Below, one piece after another: positions 5,892-13,884 of a stretch of DNA of 19,247 bases. Position numbers and translations under genes: made by a program. Positions within the stretch are counted from its first letter, which is position 1; the number at the start of each line of letters is the position of its first letter. Below the pieces are notes generated by a model. The model was not told the origin of the DNA and did not search any database. It saw nothing but the letters and a program-made list of their open reading frames with translations. Origin of the DNA: Methanoregula sp. UBA471 (GTDB taxonomy: Archaea > Halobacteriota > Methanomicrobia > Methanomicrobiales > Methanospirillaceae); contig DADT01000038.1 of assembly GCA_002495065.1 (NCBI GenBank), positions 1 to 19,247 on the forward strand. Reading direction: 5' to 3'.

Positions 5892-6359
5892 ATGTTAAGT
5901 CGCATGTACCGGGTACACGTTTTGAATACGATGCCGGAACAACGCCCTGAAAAAGAAAAAAATACCTCAGAGATCCGTATCGCATTAGTCATTGCAATAA
6001 TTTTTGGCATATGCATAGCGGTGGGAATATTTGTTCTCGAAATCCGCACGGAAAGATTCTCGGCGATCTATATCAATCCCGATACCTATTCCAATTATCC
6101 TGAAAACGGGTTGGTATCCTTTGTCTATGGACTCACTTCCAATGAACTGGTAACCATCAGCTATACCGTTACCATCCGGGCCGGAGAAACCCTGATAGAA
6201 ACAAAACAGGTTGTACTGGCACCCGGAGAGACCTATGAAGAAAGAAAAGTAATCCAGCTCCCGGACGACGCGGTCTATCCGGTAAAAATTTCCGTGCAAT
6301 ACCGTACACCCCTGGAGAGCAACGAAGTATTTTTCCGGGTAAGAAACACGACCGGTTAA
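5892..6359 (+). CDS. Single-TM protein with extracellular beta-sandwich-like domain
   Basis: The 155-aa product has a charged N-terminus, one membrane helix IALVIAIIFGICIAVGIFVL (about 30-49), then an external domain of alternating strands: FSAIYINPDTYSNYPENG (56-73), VSFVYGLTSNELVTISYTVTIRAGETLIETK, then VLAPGETYEERKVIQLP and PVKISVQYRTP. The APGETYEE turn and strand pattern recall Ig-like domains of DUF1616-type membrane proteins found beside archaeal glycan genes, but the match is only by style. Start codons at 5892, 5904 and 5931 are all possible; no ribosome site is clear, and a CTATAACC element near 5860 would allow a leaderless start at 5892. It faces the deacetylase gene convergently. 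Function unknown; surface display is the only safe inference. Confidence 0.65.
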   Translation: MLSRMYRVHVLNTMPEQRPEKEKNTSEIRIALVIAIIFGICIAVGIFVLEIRTERFSAIYINPDTYSNYPENGLVSFVYGLTSNELVTISYTVTIRAGETLIETKQVVLAPGETYEERKVIQLPDDAVYPVKISVQYRTPLESNEVFFRVRNTTG

Positions 6360-6447
6360 ATAGTATACAATACGTTTTTCCTTCCCGCTTGTTATGCCTC
6401 CAGCCGTTCCCTGACGGGACACACCCGGCTGCTCTTCATTATTCCAA

Positions 6448-8043
6448 TCATGTTCCGGTAAAAACTATTTCGACACACTCCCCCTTTTCCATGACCGTTG
6501 TTTTAATTTCACAGGATTCCTGGTCGCAACCGATGATCGTGGCTTTCTTCACCTCGTTTATTTTCATCGACTCAGGAAAATGTATTCTGATATAATGCTG
6601 CTCTTCTTCCGGATGAGGGAATATCTTCAGGAGCGTACCCTCATAATTCCAGTCCATGGTACTTTTTTCCCGTCTTGTCCACCATTCATAGATCTGGTGT
6701 GCAGTCCCGATCCAGGCATTCCGTTTTTGAGCATAATCAAGCATTTTTATGTAATCAGCTGCCCAGCCGGGGAATTCATGCTCGTTGAAAACAGAGTGGT
6801 GCCATAATAAGGTTAACACCCCGTGCGAAAATTCGACGTGGTCATAAAGACGTAAAAACGTATCCCACGGCTGATGGTTCCGGAAATAGGGTAAATCCTC
6901 AATGGCAAGGGGGATCTGCAACATGGCGAGACTCCGGTTCTCTCCGGCATACCAGGGCCGGAAGGGAAACGAAATCCCCCACCGGAAACCGAGGCAGTCA
7001 TTAAACCCGAGCGTTGTGTCGTAGGAAAGCCCCGCTTTTTCCTGGTTTAACCATGTATCGGGGATTTTTAAGTTGAGGTTATGCTGGCGGCCCCCGGTGA
7101 CCGGTGAGCCGAGGGCGTATTCCAGCGCCGCTTTTTCACCTTTCAGCTTCTCTACGTCCAGGTAAGAATAAAATGAACCATGGAGCCCGACCTCCCATCC
7201 TCCGGCATGTAACGCCGACAGGAGATCCCGGACGTTTTTATCGTTAAAATTATACCGGCGTCCTGCATGTCGCCATGTTTTTCTGTCGGATAGTAAGACT
7301 TTACCGGTCTCTTTGAGAAAGTAAAACGACGATGTTACCCCCCTTTCACCTTCAATACGGGTAATTTCATCAAATGTCCAGTAAGGTTCATGTCCCCTGA
7401 TTTTTTCAATAAACGAGTGAAACTGGGACACAAGACCCGCAAAATTTCCCTGCCGTATCAGTTTCAGCGGATACGAAACCCACTGGTAGGTTTTTTTTAC
7501 TTCATCGACGTCATGCGTGAGACATACCGCACAGGTTTTTCCTTCCGGCCAGAATGATGTATGCACAAGCGGTGTTTTGGTTGTTTTTTGGGCGATCCTG
7601 ATACATGAAAATAAAAAATCACAGTAATAATCGGTAAAAGGAAGCGCAACGATCTCGTTTTTCTTCTCCTTCAGGCTGACCAGAATTTTTTCCATATACC
7701 CGCCCGTGATCAGGCCGAGGTGGGAAAAAATGTCAAGACTTATGATAATGTCGCCATGCCGGATTACTGCGCAGGGATAGGAAGATGTTCCGTCCGTCCA
7801 GGTGAGCAACACCTCGCCCTGGTTGCTGAGATCTGCAGGTCTCTGGAAAACGGGGAGCTTCGCACCTTTCCAGGTAATCCAGCCATGGATCTGATGATCA
7901 ACAACCAGCGGGGTTTCCGGTCGCATTCTCTGGATAGGAATCTGGTTCCCAACAGAACCCGCCGGGAACCCGAACAGGGTCAGGAAATAGTGTAACCCCT
8001 GATCGGAACTGGCGGTATCTGCTGACTGGATAACAACGTTCAT
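6448..8043 (-). CDS. Polysaccharide deacetylase-like (NodB-fold) protein with N-terminal extension
   Basis: This 531-aa protein is the last gene of the five-gene operon, 16 bases after the previous stop. Residues 1-165 form an N-terminal domain (with GWITWKGAKLPVF and YPCAVIRHGDIIISLDIFSHLG) of a kind found ahead of NodB domains. The NodB-like core has motif 1 CLTHDVDEVKKTY (174-186; Asp178 and Asp180 in the catalytic/metal positions), motif 2 GLHGSFYSY (286-294; metal His288), GGRQHNLN (317-324) and a late LLWHHSVFNEHEFPG (412-426). C-terminal strands follow (470-531). Such proteins remove N- or O-acetyl groups from sugars with a Zn or Co ion. No signal peptide is seen, so it should act in the cytoplasm, unlike most cell-wall deacetylases, in line with a role on a sugar nucleotide or lipid-linked precursor. 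Confidence 0.8.
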   Translation of the reverse strand: MNVVIQSADTASSDQGLHYFLTLFGFPAGSVGNQIPIQRMRPETPLVVDHQIHGWITWKGAKLPVFQRPADLSNQGEVLLTWTDGTSSYPCAVIRHGDIIISLDIFSHLGLITGGYMEKILVSLKEKKNEIVALPFTDYYCDFLFSCIRIAQKTTKTPLVHTSFWPEGKTCAVCLTHDVDEVKKTYQWVSYPLKLIRQGNFAGLVSQFHSFIEKIRGHEPYWTFDEITRIEGERGVTSSFYFLKETGKVLLSDRKTWRHAGRRYNFNDKNVRDLLSALHAGGWEVGLHGSFYSYLDVEKLKGEKAALEYALGSPVTGGRQHNLNLKIPDTWLNQEKAGLSYDTTLGFNDCLGFRWGISFPFRPWYAGENRSLAMLQIPLAIEDLPYFRNHQPWDTFLRLYDHVEFSHGVLTLLWHHSVFNEHEFPGWAADYIKMLDYAQKRNAWIGTAHQIYEWWTRREKSTMDWNYEGTLLKIFPHPEEEQHYIRIHFPESMKINEVKKATIIGCDQESCEIKTTVMEKGECVEIVFTGT

Positions 8044-8059
8044 AGGTTTTTTGCACAGG

Positions 8060-9394
8060 TTATATTTTCAATGGTACATGGGATAGTACCAGTCTTCGTT
8101 TGCCTTCCCTGCCGTAAACGGGGATATCCTGAACGAATTCTATGGCAATACGGACATCCGGACCGGCACGCTTCTGGATCTCATTCCTGATATGGTGTAA
8201 CTCCTCATCAGTGAACTGCTGGTTTTTGATGATCTTTACCGTGAGATGATCAAGGGTGTCCTGGATCACCTGGAACTGGTCGACACCTGCCATGTATTCG
8301 AAGAGGATCACAAAATATTCAACCACGATAAAATCCCCGGACGGTGTCATGATGATATCGCTGTCGCGGCCTTCAACCGACTTCATCAGTGACAGTCCTC
8401 TCCCGCAGGGACAGGATTCATCCGTATAGGTCCCGATATCCTTTATGTCATACCGGATCACCGGCATGGCGAAATTATCGAGGTTGGTAAATACAATCCT
8501 CCCGCGTTCACCGGGAACGACCTGTTCTCCCTCTTTTAAAAATTCCACAATGACATCTTCATCGCTGATATGGTACCCGTTATGTTCTTCGCACTCAAAG
8601 GATACTGCCGTGCTTTCGCCACCATAGGCATCGAATACCCTGCAATTGAATTGTTTTTCAATAACATTACGGTACTGGGGAAAGAGCATCGAGCCCGTTG
8701 TCGCAACCGTTGCACCCTGATATTGGATATCATTTTTTTCCATGAGTTTTGCCATCGTATACATGTGCGATGCATAGTTCCTGATTATTTTCGGGTTAAA
8801 TGCACGGATTTTTTCCATTTCCTGCGCAATGGTGGTATCAGTAATACCCATGGCAAAGACATATTTTGTCTGCAATACCCGGTCCTGAATTTTTTTGACC
8901 ATGGATGTCCGGGGGTTGAGGCTGATTTTTACGTAAGGATCACCCAGCTGAAAACCAGCCCAGCTCCAGCAGCGGAATGTCTGGGCCCACCCGGCAGAAT
9001 ATGACCTCTTGTCGATATAATATTTCAGCGGCTCACCTGTCGAACCACTGCTGTGCGATTCGATCCTGTCCGATGGGCGGGTATTCCTGGCAATAAGATC
9101 GGGCAGGTTTTTCCGGATGTCATCTTTTGTCAATACCGGAATTTTTTTCAGATCTTCCTTTGTTTTAATATTCTCGGGGGTGATACCGCGTTGTGAAAAA
9201 ATCCTGTGATAGTAGGGCACATTGTCATAGGCATGACGGATAAGCATCCTCAGTTTTTTGTTCTGCAGTTCCGCGATCTGGTCTTTTGACCACCACTGGG
9301 ATTTGTTTAAAGCTGCAAGGTGCTGCTGAATGGTGGTACCCGAGTACCATTCAAGCGCCGGAAATACCAGGGTCCGGAACACTGAGCTATACAT
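8060..9394 (-). CDS. CapK/PaaK-like adenylate-forming enzyme
   Basis: The 444-aa member of the AMP-forming ligase superfamily is nearest the coenzyme F390 synthetase/CapK/phenylacetate-CoA ligase branch. The start at 9394 is chosen over one 14 codons upstream because GGAG stands 5 bases before it; it overlaps the end of the DUF354 gene by 8 bases (ATGTATAG). Motifs in 444-aa numbering: N-terminal LIRHAYDNVPYYHRIF (51-66), P-loop SSGSTGEP (115-122), DAYGGES (255-261), NLDNFAMPVIRYDIKD (304-319), a CPCGRG pair (328-333) and a C-terminal domain with the basic GREGKRR (428-434; Lys432 as likely catalytic Lys). It activates a carboxylic acid as acyl-AMP. CapK-like members occur in capsule clusters, so activation of an acyl or amino acid for attachment to the glycan is inferred. 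Confidence 0.85.
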   Translation of the reverse strand: MYSSVFRTLVFPALEWYSGTTIQQHLAALNKSQWWSKDQIAELQNKKLRMLIRHAYDNVPYYHRIFSQRGITPENIKTKEDLKKIPVLTKDDIRKNLPDLIARNTRPSDRIESHSSGSTGEPLKYYIDKRSYSAGWAQTFRCWSWAGFQLGDPYVKISLNPRTSMVKKIQDRVLQTKYVFAMGITDTTIAQEMEKIRAFNPKIIRNYASHMYTMAKLMEKNDIQYQGATVATTGSMLFPQYRNVIEKQFNCRVFDAYGGESTAVSFECEEHNGYHISDEDVIVEFLKEGEQVVPGERGRIVFTNLDNFAMPVIRYDIKDIGTYTDESCPCGRGLSLMKSVEGRDSDIIMTPSGDFIVVEYFVILFEYMAGVDQFQVIQDTLDHLTVKIIKNQQFTDEELHHIRNEIQKRAGPDVRIAIEFVQDIPVYGREGKRRLVLSHVPLKI

Positions 9395-10469
9395 TGTTTC
9401 TCCGGTACTGTTCCCTGCTTTCCGGATAATGTTCAACGAAATCCGTCATCCATGCAGCGACATCGACCTTATCGTTAATCAGGGTCTCACGTTTCTTCTT
9501 CCATTCCTGTTTTGCCTGGCTGTTTTCGAGCAATTCGACTGCTTTTAAAAAAGCCTCGTCCTGGTCGGCAAAGAAATGGAGGAGCCCGTACCTGTCGCGG
9601 AACTCCCGGAAGTTACCGCAGAAGGTACCGGTCGCAACGCCATCCCCGTTTGCCTCCACATGAATAGACGGTGTTCCAAGCACAGCTGCCTCAGCTGCCA
9701 TCGTCCCCCCTTCCCCGATATAGAGGTCGGCATAGTACAGGACTGAATGCATGTCTTCCGGTGGTATCTTCACGCGGTATTTTTCAAGACGGTCACCCAG
9801 CGGCCTTTCTGAGGTGATAAACACCCTGCCATACTTTTCCAGGGATTCGATAAAATCAAGTTCCTTGCCCCGGTGTATGCCATGAAGCCGGGTGTCATGG
9901 GAGGCGGCCCAGGAAATGAACCGGACGATGATAAATTTTTCACCCGGCGAAATCCCCAGCCTCTCTACAACAGCATAATCGGGATGGAAATGGTTGGGAT
10001 GAAGGTAGGCAAGTTCCTTGAAACCAGCGAGTTTTACCTGTTTTTCCGGGTTGACCTTTTCCATAAAGCAGGACGGTGTCAGGATGACGTCGGCAAAGGG
10101 AAAGGTCAGGAGACTTGCGATCCCCACATTCTCCGTGTCGGTAAAGATGATGGATGGTTTTCCCAGGAGTTTTCCGGCATGGACCACGTAGGGATTGTGG
10201 ACGCCCATCAGAATATCAGCCCGGAATTCCTTTGCGATCCGGTACACGGTATAATCGACGGAAAAAAGCCCGAATGCCTTGTTCAGCATGCCTTTTCTCA
10301 GTTCACCCCTGCTGACATAGTCAAATCCATAGGCTTTAAGGAGAGCATGCGTGACTTCCTTGTCCCGTGCGGTAATTTTTACCACATGTCCGTCTTTTTC
10401 CAGGTTTCGTATCAGGTACTTAAAAAAATGGACATGGGCAGGATGCCCGATATCGATGAGCACTCTCAC
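9387..10469 (-). CDS. DUF354 family, GT-B-like putative glycosyltransferase
   Basis: The 360-aa protein is a full-length member of DUF354, an archaeal and bacterial family of GT-B fold related to MurG and UDP-GlcNAc 2-epimerase. It has the N-terminal signature MRVLIDIGHPAHVHFFKYL (1-19), then HVVKITARDKEVTHALL, HNPYVVHAGKLLGKPSIIFTDTE (91-113) and the C-terminal nucleotide-sugar loop GEGGTMAAEAAVLGTPS (252-268). The start is GTG at 10469, 10 bases after GAGG. It follows the PIG-L gene after 15 bases and overlaps the CapK-like gene. It is likely to use or make a UDP-sugar. In a bacillithiol-like scheme it would stand where the GT-B enzyme BshA stands, but the sequence alone does not show BshA activity. 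Confidence 0.85.
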   Translation of the reverse strand: MRVLIDIGHPAHVHFFKYLIRNLEKDGHVVKITARDKEVTHALLKAYGFDYVSRGELRKGMLNKAFGLFSVDYTVYRIAKEFRADILMGVHNPYVVHAGKLLGKPSIIFTDTENVGIASLLTFPFADVILTPSCFMEKVNPEKQVKLAGFKELAYLHPNHFHPDYAVVERLGISPGEKFIIVRFISWAASHDTRLHGIHRGKELDFIESLEKYGRVFITSERPLGDRLEKYRVKIPPEDMHSVLYYADLYIGEGGTMAAEAAVLGTPSIHVEANGDGVATGTFCGNFREFRDRYGLLHFFADQDEAFLKAVELLENSQAKQEWKKKRETLINDKVDVAAWMTDFVEHYPESREQYRRNNV

Positions 10470-10484
10470 GGTATTTTCGCCTCT

Positions 10485-11105
10485 CTACATAACCCACTTG
10501 ATAACTTCAAATGCTTCGGCATAGGTTTCTTCAATCTGGGTCCCGCGGGTAAGGGCAAGTCCCCGGATAAAGTCGGGGTTTATGTATGCCCGGTCTTTCT
10601 GGGTCTCATAGCAGGCAAGTGCAGCAATCTTTTTCTGGATATGGATCTCCCGCAACGAGACAAATGCATGGGTGTTGAAGGTGATGTTATTCCAGGGTTG
10701 TTCGTAGCCGAGGATGGTACATTTCTTGAAGGCCCGCATGGTCTCTTCAACGGTGGTCTTATGGTCCTGGTGGGTGTCAGAGCGGGAGGGAGTGAATACG
10801 ATGTCCGGGCGAATCTTATTTCTCAGGCGGATGAGCGTATCAAGAATCTCCTGCCGGAATTTCGGGAACTCCCGCACCTCAAAACCAAAGAGGATCGGCT
10901 GGTGTATCCCCAGGATCTTTGTTGCCGATTTTACTTCCCGGGAGAGAATGTCAGGAGGATATTCCGGGGGTATGGATTTTTCACAGCAGGAGAGGGCGAC
11001 GTATTCAACGGTGTTACCCTCCTCAATAAACCGGGCGATTGACCCCCCGCAACCGAGTTCTCCGTCATCTGTATGCGGGCTGATAATCAGGATTTTTTTT
11101 GGCAC
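10485..11105 (-). CDS. PIG-L family N-deacetylase (LmbE/BshB-like)
   Basis: The 206-aa Zn-dependent deacetylase has the metal motif PHTDDGELGCGG near the N-terminus (about residues 10-21; His, Asp, Asp, Glu) and the second motif SDTHQDH (about 109-115). The rest follows the LmbE alpha/beta fold (ILGIHQPILFGFEVREFP). I start it at GTG 11105 because GAGGT stands 6 bases upstream; the frame could open at a TTG two codons earlier, which would overlap the ribosome site. The GTG lies 2 bases past the stop of the BshC-like gene, so the two are coupled. PIG-L enzymes deacetylate GlcNAc-containing molecules: GlcNAc-PI, GlcNAc-inositol in mycothiol (MshB) and GlcNAc-malate in bacillithiol (BshB). The last pair is striking next to a BshC-like gene. 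The substrate is not readable from sequence. Confidence 0.92.
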   Translation of the reverse strand: MPKKILIISPHTDDGELGCGGSIARFIEEGNTVEYVALSCCEKSIPPEYPPDILSREVKSATKILGIHQPILFGFEVREFPKFRQEILDTLIRLRNKIRPDIVFTPSRSDTHQDHKTTVEETMRAFKKCTILGYEQPWNNITFNTHAFVSLREIHIQKKIAALACYETQKDRAYINPDFIRGLALTRGTQIEETYAEAFEVIKWVM

Positions 11106-11107
11106 AG

Positions 11108-12802
11108 TCAAACCTCTAATCCCCTGAGTATGTGGTACACGCGGGGTACGTCTTCAGTTTTTATATCATTAATGAGGTCGTTTTTATAATTAATATCTGC
11201 CCTGAATATGTTCACCCCATTGGCTTCTGATATATCGGCATCGTCCAGTGCCCTTTTCCACAGCCCGGCAATTTCAGTGAAATCCTGGTTGAACAGGATA
11301 TCGATAAAAGACGGGACCGTTACAAAAATATGTCGTGTAATAACCGGCCAGTTATTAGCATTATTATACATTCCCACCAGCGTATTCACTATCTCATAAT
11401 CTTTTTTCTGTTGTGCCTCCTTGAGTTTTCCGGCCAGGAGACGGGATTGCTGGCAGATCATCTCGTTCAGGGAAGGCCCGGACAAATCCCCGGGTGAAAG
11501 CATGAAGGTTTTCATCAGGTTCCGGAGGGCCGATGCATGGGTCATACCAAGATAGAAATCCTGGGATCGCCAGGCAAGTGAAACCGGGTGGTGAAACGCA
11601 AGCTCATAAGAAACCTGATCTGCGATCAGGCCATACTGTAATGATCCCCCGGTCCCCGAGATAAACAGGGTATCTCCGAGCCCCTCTGCCATGACAACAT
11701 TTCTCGTAACGGCATTAAAATCCATGTCAGCAAAATATTCGTCGAGGTTGTTAAACCCGGTATCAAAGCTCAGGTGGAATTCTTTTTTGCAGAGGGGACA
11801 GGATCCATCGAAAGATAAGGAATCCTTAAGAAACAGGTTTACTTTTCCTCCGCATCCGCAATGGTACCAGAACGGGACATGTGATTCATCTACCGGGGGA
11901 ATAGACAACCCTTTTTCGTTGATTACCCGGTTATAGATCCGGTTGAATACCTGCATGTTTTGTAAAATTTTTCTTGACTCGTCAATGAACAACTTCTCCT
12001 TTTGCATGTCCGAATAGAAAAAAAACAGGAGATCCAGGTCGAGTATCTCATGACAGATTTTTGCAAACGCAAACCCGTTGAGCTCGGCAAAATTGCCAGC
12101 CAGACCATAACTTTCCCACAGTATTTCAATGATCTGGTCCATACGGGTCTTGAAAATTGTTTTTTTATCGGGGAATCTGCCTGAAATTTCCGTATAACAT
12201 TTTTCGATTTTCTGTATCTCTGTCTGCCAGGTCTCAGAAGGCGGCTTACAGACATTACAGAAAGATTTCATGCGGTCGGTATCCGGAATCCTGAAACCAA
12301 TCGCCTCCACACCTTTTTTATTGAGGGCGGGAATCTGATTCCGGGACAATAACCGGGCCGTTGACAGGTTTCTGTCGGGAAAACCGAAAAAAGCAATGGA
12401 TGAACTTCCCTGTGCCGTTAATTTCTCCTTTATGTCCGCAAGAAGAAATGCTTTTTTCCAGGTCCCTGCATGGGGAAGAAAATTAGGCTGGTGACCGGAC
12501 TCAAGGATTATTGTATTGTCTGATTCAATTTCAGGTCTGGTTATCCTGATTTTTGCTCTGGTTAAGAATTTACAAGACACCTCTGATAACCGTACAGCAT
12601 TCTGGTACTGGTGAGGACGTAAGACATGATAATTCCGGAGACCGGAGATAAAATTCTCCCGGGTAACATTTTTCATGAGCAGATGCATGTTTATGTTTAA
12701 CTGACAAATATTTTCTCCCGCATGCATGGATAAACGCGACAATACGGGAGGATCTTGGAAAAATCCGGATTGTGCCTGTTCTCTCTCTGAATCCTTGTAC
12801 AA
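11108..12802 (-). CDS. BshC-like protein with Cys4 zinc-ribbon insertion
   Basis: This is the first gene of the operon. The frame opens at TTG 12802 (564 aa). A TATA-like element at 12809-12817 would place the transcript start near 12785, so ATG 12727 (539 aa) may be the true start. In 564-aa numbering: IILESGHQPNFLPHAGTWKK (98-117) corresponds to the BshC Rossmann motif 'GQQ.G...GP...K'. SSSIAFFGFPDRNL (133-146) sits where BshC has its 'P.FW...EDHD' strand. TRNVVMAEGLGDTLFISGTGGSLQYGL (366-392) parallels BshC's 'RP..QD..LP...Y.GG..E..Y'. Between them, Cys315, Cys317, Cys335 and Cys338 form a zinc ribbon that I do not know from bacterial BshC. The similarity is by eye and distant; a WbqC-like reading of HQPNFLP is the main alternative. 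BshC is implicated in adding cysteine to glucosaminyl-malate. Confidence 0.65.
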   Translation of the reverse strand: MYKDSEREQAQSGFFQDPPVLSRLSMHAGENICQLNINMHLLMKNVTRENFISGLRNYHVLRPHQYQNAVRLSEVSCKFLTRAKIRITRPEIESDNTIILESGHQPNFLPHAGTWKKAFLLADIKEKLTAQGSSSIAFFGFPDRNLSTARLLSRNQIPALNKKGVEAIGFRIPDTDRMKSFCNVCKPPSETWQTEIQKIEKCYTEISGRFPDKKTIFKTRMDQIIEILWESYGLAGNFAELNGFAFAKICHEILDLDLLFFFYSDMQKEKLFIDESRKILQNMQVFNRIYNRVINEKGLSIPPVDESHVPFWYHCGCGGKVNLFLKDSLSFDGSCPLCKKEFHLSFDTGFNNLDEYFADMDFNAVTRNVVMAEGLGDTLFISGTGGSLQYGLIADQVSYELAFHHPVSLAWRSQDFYLGMTHASALRNLMKTFMLSPGDLSGPSLNEMICQQSRLLAGKLKEAQQKKDYEIVNTLVGMYNNANNWPVITRHIFVTVPSFIDILFNQDFTEIAGLWKRALDDADISEANGVNIFRADINYKNDLINDIKTEDVPRVYHILRGLEV

Positions 12803-12808
12803 TATCCT

Positions 12809-12817
12809 GTATATTTC
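12809..12817 (-). promoter_or_regulatory. TATA-like element before the five-gene operon
   Basis: The minus strand reads AAATATACA here. A start site about 27 bases on (near 12785) would fall inside the longest reading frame of the BshC-like gene, which is why a downstream start codon is preferred. Confidence 0.4.
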
Positions 12818-12879
12818 CGGGAATTTTTAAGTAATCTCTGGTATCCCTTCAAGGTACCGGGAAGAAATATCCCGCATCC

Positions 12880-12890
12880 ATATACATAAA
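12880..12890 (+). promoter_or_regulatory. TATA box of the membrane hydrolase gene
   Basis: ATATACATAAA precedes the ATG at 12928 by about 40 bases, giving a start site near 12910 and a short leader without a clear ribosome site. The region 12803-12927 thus carries two divergent promoters. Confidence 0.45.
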
Positions 12891-12927
12891 AACCTTAAAA
12901 ACGAATTTTGGTACTTACCCTTTCATC

Positions 12928-13530
12928 ATGATCATTGAGCATATCATCTACTCCGCCGCACTCGCAATCCTTGCCGGTATGGTTTTTTATAAATATACCG
13001 GGAGGGATCCTTCATGGATAATCATCATCTCCTCCATTGCCCCGGATCTGGATGTATTAGCAAACCCTGTTCTCCGCAGGCTCGGGATCAGATTGCTTCT
13101 TGACGGGAGTTCGATCCAGCACGGTACATTCCACAATATTGCGTTCATGGTTGTTTTTGGCATCGCCGTGGCATTTTTACTTCATCCGCTCGGCCTGAAA
13201 TTCTTTGATTCATTATTTTTTGCCGTCATCGGGTTCGGGGCTCACCTGTTTGAAGATGCGCTTGTGTACAATACAGGGTGGAAGATTCTCTGGCCGGTTT
13301 CATCGGAACCCGTGGGTTTCGGATTAATCCCGGGATGGATTAATGAGGAAAGTTATCGGGCGGATTTCTTTCACATCGCTAATTCTGAAGTGCTGATCAT
13401 CGGGTTGCTGCTGGTGCTTGTCGCCTTCCTCATACGGACGTATTATGAAAAGTCCTCGTCCTGGATTCGGTGGTACATGCCGGAAGCGCTCTACGGGAAA
13501 ATATTCAAAGGAAAGTGTCGGGAATCGTAA
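12928..13530 (+). CDS. Membrane-bound metal-dependent hydrolase (YdjM/DUF457-like)
   Basis: The 200-aa protein has about four hydrophobic segments (residues 5-20, 30-38, 72-90, 97-108) plus 154-170. Polar metal-ligand motifs sit at membrane edges: SIAPDLDVL (37-44), QHGTFHN (64-70) and GAHLFEDAL (104-112). This set (PD.D, HR/HGxxH, H..lD) defines the YdjM/LexA-binding, membrane-bound metal-dependent hydrolase family (PF04307 group). The substrate is unknown; phospholipid or polyprenyl substrates are sometimes proposed. A polar loop 113-150 and a basic C-terminal tail follow. It is divergent from the glycan operon, with which it may share regulation through the 125-base intergenic space. A T-run (13592-13604) ends the gene. 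Confidence 0.82.
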   Translation: MIIEHIIYSAALAILAGMVFYKYTGRDPSWIIIISSIAPDLDVLANPVLRRLGIRLLLDGSSIQHGTFHNIAFMVVFGIAVAFLLHPLGLKFFDSLFFAVIGFGAHLFEDALVYNTGWKILWPVSSEPVGFGLIPGWINEESYRADFFHIANSEVLIIGLLLVLVAFLIRTYYEKSSSWIRWYMPEALYGKIFKGKCRES

Positions 13531-13586
13531 CGGCATTTGTTCAATACAGGCCGATGGTAATCAGCAATTTCGTTGAAACTGATGCA

Positions 13587-13605
13587 AAGCGTCTTTTTTT
13601 TATTT
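13587..13605 (+). terminator. T-rich transcription end after the membrane hydrolase
   Basis: GCGTC followed by eight T residues and ATTTTA lies about 60 bases past the stop codon. Archaeal RNA polymerase commonly stops in such runs. Confidence 0.4.
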
Positions 13606-13713
13606 TAGTCCCCGGGTGCGCAACCACGATGAAAAGGTGATTATTCGGTTTGCATGGTCATATTCCCGGCGAGGAAAAATCTCACATTTATGCAATGTCC
13701 CTGTTCACTCAGA

Positions 13714-13849
13714 CACTCCCGGGGACTCGCTTCTGGCTCGTGCCCGCCACTGTGGCGTGTCCCCTCGGGAGTGATAATTCCAGAGAAGGTAATACAACAC
13801 CATCGCAAAGCGCAGGGGCGGACGGGGGGACAGGCACAGTCCCCTCCGT
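13714..13849. other. Strongly structured non-coding element (two hairpins)
   Basis: Hairpin 1: CACTCCCGGGGAC (13714-13726) pairs with GTCCCCTCGGGAGTG (13759-13773) with small bulges, and encloses CGCCAC/GTGGCG (13745-13757). Hairpin 2: ACGGGGGGAC (13822-13831) pairs with GTCCCCTCCGT (13839-13849), one bulge, 7-base loop. The two share the GGGGAC/GTCCCC core, so alternative pairing between them is possible. No ribosome site or recognisable protein is seen; the overlapping short frames (13650-13913) look accidental. It could be an RNA gene or another repeat family; only one copy is seen here. Confidence 0.5.
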
Positions 13850-13884
13850 AAACAGGTGCTTTTCAAATTGTCGAAAGCTCAGGG

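Noticed and set aside
9873..11042. Long plus-strand open frame, 389 codons
   Set aside because: It lies exactly opposite the DUF354 and PIG-L genes, which have clear family motifs, ribosome sites and operon spacing. It reads as low-information sequence with no domain.
11108..12802. WbqC-like assignment for the first operon gene, based on HQPNFLP
   Set aside because: WbqC proteins are about 230 aa and carry this motif at the extreme N-terminus. Here it is near residue 104 of a 564-aa protein, and a second block (GLGDTLFISGTGGSLQYG) fits BshC better. Kept as the main alternative.
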